Part shown: piece after piece, positions 25,164-30,551 of the stretch
How the letters are laid out: each line of letters opens with the position of its first letter
How positions within the stretch are numbered: position 1 is the first letter of the stretch
Source: Victivallales bacterium
GTDB taxonomy: Bacteria > Verrucomicrobiota > Lentisphaeria > Oligosphaerales > Oligosphaeraceae
Length of the DNA stretch: 30,551 nt
Direction of reading: 5' to 3'
Assembly (NCBI GenBank): GCA_017964325.1
Contig: JAGCSE010000337.1
Span: 1 to 30,551 of the forward strand
The notes under the pieces: generated by a model
Database searches by the model: none
The model's input: only the letters and a program-made list of their open reading frames with translations
Told to the model about the DNA's origin: nothing
Made by a program: the position numbers and the translations under genes

Positions 25164-25333
25164 AGTATTTTGGCTTTGAAGCTATAGTTAAGGTTGACAG
25201 CGAGTGAAAGAAGGAAAAGTCTTGCATCCTTTTTACTGGTATTATAAACTATTTTTCATGGTATTGCAAGAAAAATACAGAGAATGGTGTAAATTATAGA
25301 AGTCTTTATTTTGAACACAGGGAGGAAAGAAAC

Positions 25334-26449
25334 ATGTCAAGACTTGTACCGCAGTACGAAAGTACACAGATAATATTGGCCATCAGTGAGATATGGCAAC
25401 ATGCCATTTGGAATCACGTGCCGCGGAAATCATGGAATCTCGTGCCGAAGCCGACGTTCGCCTTGAATGACGACATGCATGCCTGGGGGCGATGGATAGG
25501 CGGGGCAGACCGACTGATGGAAATCAAGACAGCGCTTGTGCTGGAGCATCCATGGTATGCCGTCATCGATGTGGTATTGCATGAGACGGCTCATCAGCTC
25601 GTCGAATTATTCGCACCGGATTGTGGCGAGCCACCTCATGGCGAGCGCTTCAAGTGGTTCTGCCGCCTGTTGGGAGCAAACGCTACGGCTTCTGGAGATT
25701 ATCCGCCGCTGGATGTGCAGGTATTCGTCGATGACGTAAAAGAGCAGGAATCACCGATAGCGTTGAGAATACGCAAGTTGCTTGCGTTGTCGAACAGCCC
25801 TAATGAAAACGAGGCGAAAATGGCCATGATGAAGGCGAGGGAGCTGATGGCGAAGCATGACATGGGGGATATTGAGCATCCGAATTTTGTGAAGAATTCA
25901 AATGACTTTGTCTCCATCACATTAGGGAAACCATTGAAGCATATTACGTTGGATTATTCCTATCTGGCGAATATCCTGAAGGATTTCTACAATGTCTTGA
26001 CCATCTGGATCAGCGCCCCGACAAGTTTCAATCCGCTGACATGGGGGAGAACGCTGGAGGTATCAGGAACGCCTCTTGATGTGCGCATTGCGTCATACGC
26101 ATTTGACTTTTTGGAGAACTATGTGGATATGGCATGGGAGAACCAGCCGGCGGCAGTGCGGCGTTCTGGCGGGATGCGCCGCCGCCGCGATTTTGCAATT
26201 GGCGTGTATTCCGCTTTCTACGAAGTACTTGAGGCGCAGAATCGCAGACCTGAAATGCAGGCGTTAGTCCATGTGGAGCATCCAGAGCTGGATTCGTATT
26301 ACAACAAGCGCTATCCGCACGTGCGCCATTCGTCCTCCAGTATCAAGATTGACAAGAAGGCGCGGGAGGCAGGGGCGGAGCTGGGGCGTAATCTCAGTAT
26401 TCCCAAAGGGCTGGAAAATGAGGGAAAGGGCCGGAAGATGCTTCATTGA
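25334..26449 (+). CDS. SprT-like metalloprotease domain fused to DUF2786
   Basis: 371 residues with a strong ribosome site (AGGGAGGAAAG). The N-terminal domain has the zincin motif HETAH (residues 83-87) followed by ELFAPDCGEPPHGERFKWFCRLLG, as in SprT/WSS-type metalloproteases; the third ligand is probably the His in PPHGERF. Residues about 145-185 (LRIRKLLALSNSPNENEAKMAMMKARELMAKH) are the DUF2786 helical signature. A C-terminal domain with a possible DNA- or RNA-binding basic patch (GGMRRRRDFAIG) follows. SprT-like proteases act on DNA-protein crosslinks in other systems; the same role here is inference. It is transcribed divergently from the sialidase-like gene. Confidence 0.85.
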   Translation: MSRLVPQYESTQIILAISEIWQHAIWNHVPRKSWNLVPKPTFALNDDMHAWGRWIGGADRLMEIKTALVLEHPWYAVIDVVLHETAHQLVELFAPDCGEPPHGERFKWFCRLLGANATASGDYPPLDVQVFVDDVKEQESPIALRIRKLLALSNSPNENEAKMAMMKARELMAKHDMGDIEHPNFVKNSNDFVSITLGKPLKHITLDYSYLANILKDFYNVLTIWISAPTSFNPLTWGRTLEVSGTPLDVRIASYAFDFLENYVDMAWENQPAAVRRSGGMRRRRDFAIGVYSAFYEVLEAQNRRPEMQALVHVEHPELDSYYNKRYPHVRHSSSSIKIDKKAREAGAELGRNLSIPKGLENEGKGRKMLH

Positions 26450-26470
26450 AGGCGGTCTCTCCATGCTTTG

Positions 26471-26507
26471 ACCGCGACTTTCAGTTGCATGATGCGAAAG
26501 TTGCGGT
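26471..26507 (+). terminator. 12-bp hairpin after the SprT-like gene
   Basis: ACCGCGACTTTC (26471-26482) pairs with GAAAGTTGCGGT (26496-26507) with one G-U wobble. GCAT/ATGC inside the loop can pair further. No immediate T tract; a T5 run comes about 10 nt later. It may be an attenuator or 3'-end structure. Confidence 0.45.
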
Positions 26508-26564
26508 AAATTAATAATTTTTCCTTTTTGCTGGAACGATGTTATCGACAGGAAAAAGAAGACC

Positions 26565-27344
26565 ATGTATCTGTATTTCATTCGACACGGAAAACCCAAT
26601 TACAAAATTGATCGTCTTGTACCTGAAGGTTGGGAACAGGCCCGCGCCGTCGCCCCAAGGCTGAAGGCAAGCGGAATCGATGAAATCCACGCCTCGCCCA
26701 TGGGACGTGCGCAGGAGACTGCGCAGCCGACGGCCGAGCTGCTGAATCTTCCGATTATCACGGAGCCGTGGGCATACGAGCTTGGAGAAGAGTCACATAC
26801 AACGTATCCGGATGGCAAGTCGCGGTTGCTTTCCGCCATGCCGTCCATCTACATGGGGCAGAAGGCGCATCGCGGGATGGACGTGGAGGAGTCGCTGGAC
26901 AAGATCGCCGGCTTCCAGGGCCGTGAGTTCAAGAAACGTTATCATGCGATAGCGGAAGGACTTGATGCAATGCTTGCGAAGCTTGGCTATGTGCGCAATG
27001 ACGATGGTTTCTATGATACGGTTGCGTTGAATGACCGTCATGTAGCGCTGTTCTGCCACGCGGGGATGATGCGCGTCATGCTTTCGCATCTGTTCCATAT
27101 TCCGTACCAGTTATTTGCGGGGACGTTGCAGACGCATTTCACGGGCATCACGATTGTGCATTTTGCGACGCGTCCATGCTACGCCACCTGCGAAAGGCCT
27201 GGCTTCCAATACACGAACGACAATCTGGACGATATTCCCGACGTATTCCCCTGCCAGCCGTGCCTGGTATCCTACGGTGACATCGGCCATCTTTATCTGG
27301 ATGGGCAAGTCCCTGTGCATTACATACATAGGGATAATTTCTAG
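26565..27344 (+). CDS. Histidine phosphatase (phosphoglycerate-mutase-like) family protein
   Basis: 259 residues. The N-terminal catalytic motif RHG (residues 7-9 in MYLYFIRHGKPNY) carries the phospho-accepting His. EIHASPMGRAQETAQPTAELL is the second conserved block (Arg and substrate pocket), and ALFCHAGMMRVMLSHL supplies the second catalytic His. It hydrolyses or transfers phosphate groups on small molecules or proteins in the cytoplasm; the substrate is unknown. A Cys-containing C-terminal stretch (CYATCERPGF, CQPCLVSYGD) extends the usual fold. A purine-rich site (AGGAAAAAGAAG) precedes the ATG. No signal peptide. Confidence 0.88.
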   Translation: MYLYFIRHGKPNYKIDRLVPEGWEQARAVAPRLKASGIDEIHASPMGRAQETAQPTAELLNLPIITEPWAYELGEESHTTYPDGKSRLLSAMPSIYMGQKAHRGMDVEESLDKIAGFQGREFKKRYHAIAEGLDAMLAKLGYVRNDDGFYDTVALNDRHVALFCHAGMMRVMLSHLFHIPYQLFAGTLQTHFTGITIVHFATRPCYATCERPGFQYTNDNLDDIPDVFPCQPCLVSYGDIGHLYLDGQVPVHYIHRDNF

Positions 27345-27430
27345 AAATCTGACATCTTGGTTTCCCTTATTTGCTCCGTGTTTTCCAACAGCATTTGTGA
27401 TGATTTTGCATGATTTTCTCCCGTTTTGGG

Positions 27431-27444
27431 TGGTATTCATACCA
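27431..27444. promoter_or_regulatory. Palindrome ahead of the YbjQ operon, operator candidate
   Basis: TGGTAT-TC-ATACCA at 27431-27444 sits 8 bp before a TATA-rich run (TATATTATA, 27452-27460) that could serve as the -10. The -35 would overlap the palindrome, as is common for repressor sites. Confidence 0.35.
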
Positions 27445-27522
27445 ACGTGGATATATTATAACAAGGTAATGTGAATTGTTATATATGCACTTGCGGAATC
27501 ACCATTGAAAAAGGAGACTGGC

Positions 27523-27954
27523 ATGATAGTCGTCAATACAGAAACCATTCCAGGCAAAATGATTGTGGAGCTCAAGGGGCTTGTGCAGGGCAATACTGTG
27601 CGAGCAAAGCATTTTGGACGCGACTTGGCTGCATCCTTCAAGAATTTGGTCGGTGGCGAGCTGAAAGGATACACGGAACTGCTGGTGGAGGCGCGTCGCG
27701 AGGCGGTGGCGCGGATGATTGCGCAGGCGGAGGAGCTTCAGGCGAACGCAATTGTCAACGTGAGGTTTGCGACGAGCAGCATCACGGCGGGTGCCGCGGA
27801 GTTGTATGCGTATGGTACGGCGGTGGTTGTGGCCGATTATCCGAATGCGTATCCGAATCCTGTTCCGTCTGCTGGCGAGAATGCCGAACCCGTTCCGTTT
27901 GCGGCTCCTATTCAAACGCCAAATCCAGATGGGGGTATAAACTATGGAAATTGA
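27523..27954 (+). CDS. YbjQ-family (UPF0145, heavy-metal-binding-like) protein
   Basis: 143 residues, started at ATG 27523 after AAGGAG (27511-27516); an in-frame TTG at 27505 lacks such a site. The YbjQ core is clear: MIVVNTETIPGKMIVELKGLVQGNTVRAKHFGRDLAASFKNLVGGELKGYTELLVEARREAVARMIAQAEELQANAIVNVRFATSSITAGAAELYAYGTAV. The family forms pentameric rings in known structures and has no firmly established function. A Pro/Asn/Gly-rich tail of about 40 residues, absent from the standard 105-residue family, follows. Its 3' end overlaps the start of the second YbjQ gene by 11 bp, which suggests translational coupling. Confidence 0.88.
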   Translation: MIVVNTETIPGKMIVELKGLVQGNTVRAKHFGRDLAASFKNLVGGELKGYTELLVEARREAVARMIAQAEELQANAIVNVRFATSSITAGAAELYAYGTAVVVADYPNAYPNPVPSAGENAEPVPFAAPIQTPNPDGGINYGN

Positions 27955-28441
27955 AGATCTTGTCTCCTTGATCTTCACGATAGGATTACCTTTTGTCCTC
28001 ATTATTGGTTCTTGGATAATCCATCGGTCGATTGAGAATTCGCGCCATAAGTATCTAGATGATCAGGAGGCGTATTATCGGAACCGCATTCGTGTTACGA
28101 ATCTGAAATTGTTTCCCGAAGGCTGTTGCGACTCCGCTACATTGGTTTCAGGAAGTGCCGTCATTGCAAGTAATTATTTCATCTCTTTCATTTCGCAATT
28201 CAAGCATATTTTTGGCGGAGAAATGACGGGATATACGCAGCTTTGCACGGATGCGCGCAGGATGGCGTTGGTGCGGTTGCTGCAGGATGCGGAACAGGTC
28301 GGTGCAAACATGGTTTACAACGTTCGTTTCGAGACGGCGACGATTGCCACCGGCAACAAGAACAAGGCTGGTGGTGTGGAGCTGATTGCATACGGCACAG
28401 CTGTGCGGGAAAGGTTCCCGTTGGCGGTTCCAATTCAGTAA
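27944..28441 (+). CDS. Membrane-anchored YbjQ-family protein
   Basis: 165 residues. An N-terminal membrane helix (residues 6-26, LVSLIFTIGLPFVLIIGSWII) anchors the protein, followed by a charged stretch, then a YbjQ domain (SFISQFKHIFGGEMTGYTQLCTDARRMALVRLLQDAEQVGANMVYNVRFETATIAT). It is clearly paralogous to the preceding gene, sharing the pattern GGE-x-x-GYT-x-L...AR...A....NVRF. The ATG at 27944 lies inside the previous gene. Together the pair would make a soluble and a membrane-tethered ring. Their partner is probably the PrsW protease 40 bp downstream (inference). Confidence 0.85.
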   Translation: MEIEDLVSLIFTIGLPFVLIIGSWIIHRSIENSRHKYLDDQEAYYRNRIRVTNLKLFPEGCCDSATLVSGSAVIASNYFISFISQFKHIFGGEMTGYTQLCTDARRMALVRLLQDAEQVGANMVYNVRFETATIATGNKNKAGGVELIAYGTAVRERFPLAVPIQ

Positions 28442-28481
28442 GTGTCGTTTTGTGAAAATGATATGGTTTAATTGAGAAGCA

Positions 28482-29240
28482 ATGAACCAGAAAGACAAAA
28501 AGCTGTTTTCCGTTGACAACGAAATTGCGGTACATTCGGATATTCCGCATGAAGCCGCATCGGAGAAAAATCCTTTGACGGAGACGGGAGTTGAACCATC
28601 TACTTCCGACTCCTATTATTCGTCCGTTGCTTTCGAACAGGGGATTCCTGTGGTGCCAGTCGGTTCGTACAGTCGGAAATTGGCGGCGGAAAGCGCAAAA
28701 TACACTTTTGGCAAGGTATTGGTGATAACGCTTTTGTGCGGCGTGGTCGGCGGCTTGCTGTCTGTTCCGGCCGTCTTTCTTCAGGGAAGCAATACAAAAA
28801 TCACGATATTGCTTCTTGTTGTGTTCGGGCCGTTTGTGGAGGAGTCATGCAAGCAGTTGGGGATGATTGTCCAGCTTGAGAAGATTCCCGCTTCGGTCAA
28901 ATACAGCTGGCAGTTCTTTTTGGTGGCGGCCATGGGCGGCGCGATTTTCAGCATTCTGGAGAATCTGATTTATGAACATGTCTATCTGGCGAAGCTGCCG
29001 GCGGATCAGCTTGCGGAAATCATGGCCTTCCGCTGGAAATACTGCGTGTTGTTGCATATTAGCTGTCCATTGATTTCGGCATTCGGGCTGCGCCGCGTGT
29101 GGCTGAAAAGTCTCGCGGAGGGGCTACCATGCAAAATCGAAAAGGCATTCTATTGGTTTGTCGCCGCCATGACTGTCCATGGACTTTACAATCTATCCAT
29201 GATCCTTTTGGAAAAGAATCTGTTCAAGGCAGGAAACTGA
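28482..29240 (+). CDS. PrsW family intramembrane metalloprotease
   Basis: 252 residues. A polar N-terminal segment of about 75 residues precedes several membrane helices. The family motifs are all present: FGPFVEESCKQ (Glu120-Glu121), GGAIFSILENLIYE (second acidic/Asn motif) and MTVHGLYNLSM (His motif). PrsW of Bacillus cleaves an anti-sigma factor; many homologues have unknown targets. It is 40 bp after the second YbjQ gene with GAGAAG upstream of the ATG, so co-transcription is likely. The YbjQ pair may be its regulator or substrate; this is inference. Confidence 0.88.
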   Translation: MNQKDKKLFSVDNEIAVHSDIPHEAASEKNPLTETGVEPSTSDSYYSSVAFEQGIPVVPVGSYSRKLAAESAKYTFGKVLVITLLCGVVGGLLSVPAVFLQGSNTKITILLLVVFGPFVEESCKQLGMIVQLEKIPASVKYSWQFFLVAAMGGAIFSILENLIYEHVYLAKLPADQLAEIMAFRWKYCVLLHISCPLISAFGLRRVWLKSLAEGLPCKIEKAFYWFVAAMTVHGLYNLSMILLEKNLFKAGN

Positions 29241-29605
29241 ATTGATTAATGATTAATGATTAATGGTTAGACGCAACTCTCAAAAGTCGTTTGGCAATTT
29301 TGCCATTTAGCACAAACGTTCCTGCCACCGCTACGCGGTTCTGTATGTATTTTATTGCCTTACCGTGGGTTACGTTCGCGCTTCCGCGCTCGCTACACCC
29401 ACGGCTATGTTCCTGTCGCCCCCACGGGGCTTGAAAACCGCATACTTGAAGACTTTTGAGAGTTCCATCTGCTTAATGGTTAATAATCCAAAAGTGAAGA
29501 TGTGGCATTGGGCAAACATGGTTTCAACGGCAAAATCTGTTTTTGAAACTTGCATTACAGCCATTCGCATTCCGATGTGTTTGGGTGGTGCTGACGTAAC
29601 TTTCT
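29241..29605. other. Intergenic region holding repeat copy B and a decayed 3' gene end
   Basis: 365 bp without a credible gene. A tandem ATTAATG run (29244-29268) precedes the multi-hairpin element (29275-29464). TTAATGGTTA occurs on both sides of the element, as a possible target duplication or part of a larger repeat. After it, 29496-29509 repeats 14 bp of the 3' end of the FAD oxidoreductase gene. Confidence 0.6.
29275..29464. repeat. Multi-hairpin repeat element, copy B
   Basis: Inverted ends are exact over 14 bp: AACTCTCAAAAGTC (29275-29288) and GACTTTTGAGAGTT (29451-29464). Internal hairpins include GGCAA-TT-TTGCC, CCGC-TAC-GCGG, the CCGTGGGT/ACCCACGG stem around a GC-rich internal loop, and GCCCC-CAC-GGGGC. 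TTCCTGCCACC (29319-29329) and CCACGGCTA (29399-29407) match copy A. Resembles REP/BIME-like elements linked to Y1 transposases in PVC bacteria, though no transposase is in the window. Confidence 0.78.
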
Positions 29606-30551
29606 TCACCGCACCTCAAAGGCGAAGATGTGGCATTTGCCTGAGCCATACGTGTGGTAGAGGCGGGAGCTGTGCCATGTGGACTTCGGGACGAGGCGGA
29701 CGGCGCGGGTTTCGGCAGCGATATCGTCGCGGATGAGGCGTTGGATGTTGTCCGTCGCCTCGAAGACGGTGCGCCATGAACCGTCGTCCTCCAAGATGTC
29801 GATGGTGAATTCCTTGAGGATGCAGGTCGGGAAGCCGAACGACGTGTGCTCGTAGGATGCTGCGAAGAAGAGCCGCATGGGAATTTTCATGAGGTTCGGA
29901 TTGCCTTCCATGTATTCGCGGTCGAGGTCGCTGTCAACGACAAGACGGAAAGACGAAATGTGGCGCTTTTCGGGGAAGGTACAGACGATTGGGATGTTCA
30001 GCTTGCCGAAATAGCCGTTGTCGTTGCCGTCATAGATGCGGTCAATGCCGTTGATGAGGGCGGATGGATTGCCGGTGGATGTCCATTGGGCATCTTTGCA
30101 AATAGTTGGGATGGAACGTTGTATATGCGGAAGGAAACAGTCGTCGTCCAGCAGGAGGTCTTGAATCTCGCGGATATGGAGCCGCCCTGTCTCGCGCGGA
30201 TTGAGGCCGTATTTCAAGGCGACTGACGCGGCTGTGCCGACAGCTTGCCCCATGATGCCGCAAGTGCCCATGACGCGGGCGGATGCGAATGCGATATGGG
30301 AGGCGCTGAGGTTGCGACCTGCGAACATCAGATTGGCGACATTGTGCGAATACAATGAGCGGAAGGGGATTCCGTAGGCTTCTGTGAGGCGGCGTTTGAG
30401 CAGATGGCCTCCTTCATGGCCGTTCATGAAGAAGCCGCCCGGCAGGTGGTTGTCAATCTGCCAGCCGCCGTAGGCTACTTCGTCGTCGAAGGCGGCGCCG
30501 CGTTCGACGTCGTTCTGCGTCAGCGTGTAGTCGCCGACATAACGGAGCGAT
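29606..30551 (-). CDS. FAD-dependent oxidoreductase (FAD_oxidored-type), C-terminal part
   Basis: The frame is open at the right edge, so the N-terminus with the Rossmann GxGxxG is outside. The visible part begins near SLRYVGDYTLTQNDVERGA and contains NLMFAGRNLSASHIAFASARVMGTCGIMGQAVGTAASVAL, the conserved C-terminal FAD-binding segment of the FAD_oxidored family common in Lentisphaerae and Planctomycetes. After it comes a beta-rich domain (IDRIYDGNDNGYFGK to KCHIFAFEVR) like the sugar-binding F5/8-type modules found at this position. It may oxidise sugars or related compounds. The direction is towards repeat copy B. Confidence 0.82.
   Translation of the reverse strand, partial: SLRYVGDYTLTQNDVERGAAFDDEVAYGGWQIDNHLPGGFFMNGHEGGHLLKRRLTEAYGIPFRSLYSHNVANLMFAGRNLSASHIAFASARVMGTCGIMGQAVGTAASVALKYGLNPRETGRLHIREIQDLLLDDDCFLPHIQRSIPTICKDAQWTSTGNPSALINGIDRIYDGNDNGYFGKLNIPIVCTFPEKRHISSFRLVVDSDLDREYMEGNPNLMKIPMRLFFAASYEHTSFGFPTCILKEFTIDILEDDGSWRTVFEATDNIQRLIRDDIAAETRAVRLVPKSTWHSSRLYHTYGSGKCHIFAFEVR

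Noticed and set aside
24447..25187. 246-codon plus-strand frame across the sialidase-like gene
   Set aside because: Complement of the propeller gene; runs into the intergenic region and lacks any family feature.

Overview
The window looks like chromosomal DNA of a Lentisphaerae (Victivallales-like) bacterium. This is inferred from gene content, not from a search. The pointers are a prepilin-like protein with an H-X9-DG C-terminal motif, a GH99-like barrel fused to a CBM9-like domain, a second putative glycosidase, a BNR sialidase-like protein, a FAD_oxidored-type enzyme, a sodium:solute symporter with a large soluble insertion, and a DUF3034 outer-membrane protein. The composition is moderately GC-rich, with a few clearly AT-rich patches. 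No rRNA, tRNA, CRISPR array or complete transposon was seen.

Layout. 1-7262: carbohydrate and transport genes (partial GH99-like/CBM9-like protein, SSS symporter, MATE exporter, and a convergent glycosidase-like gene). 7543-9180: two envelope or secreted proteins, a DUF3034 beta-barrel and a small exported protein made almost entirely of Cys-Cys heptad repeats. The latter is followed by a 130-nt three-way-junction hairpin and T tract. 9195-14846: housekeeping and quality control, with pyrD on the minus strand, then an FmdB-like zinc ribbon, a zinc-ribbon membrane protein, xseA, an AT-rich orphan gene, xseB and a rhomboid protease. 14978-19028: a prepilin-like protein, an HU/IHF protein, then hisS with an archaeal-type aspS 33 bp downstream.

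19113-23080: a two-gene unit made of an SNF2 helicase, split by a one-base frameshift in a G tract, and a SWIM zinc-finger protein that carries two XRE-like HTH domains. 23188-23576: a truncated AAA-ATPase-like pseudogene followed by the first copy of a multi-hairpin repeat of about 190 bp. 23577-28441: sialidase-like protein (minus strand), a SprT-like/DUF2786 protein, a histidine phosphatase and two overlapping YbjQ-family genes. 28482-29240: a PrsW-type intramembrane protease directly after the YbjQ pair. 29241-30551: the second copy of the multi-hairpin repeat and the C-terminal part of a FAD-dependent oxidoreductase running off the window.

The items most worth following up are the CC-heptad protein and its RNA structure, the SNF2/SWIM-HTH-HTH pair with its frameshift, the YbjQ-YbjQ(TM)-PrsW cluster, the dispersed multi-hairpin element, and the AT-rich gene inserted between the two exonuclease VII subunits.
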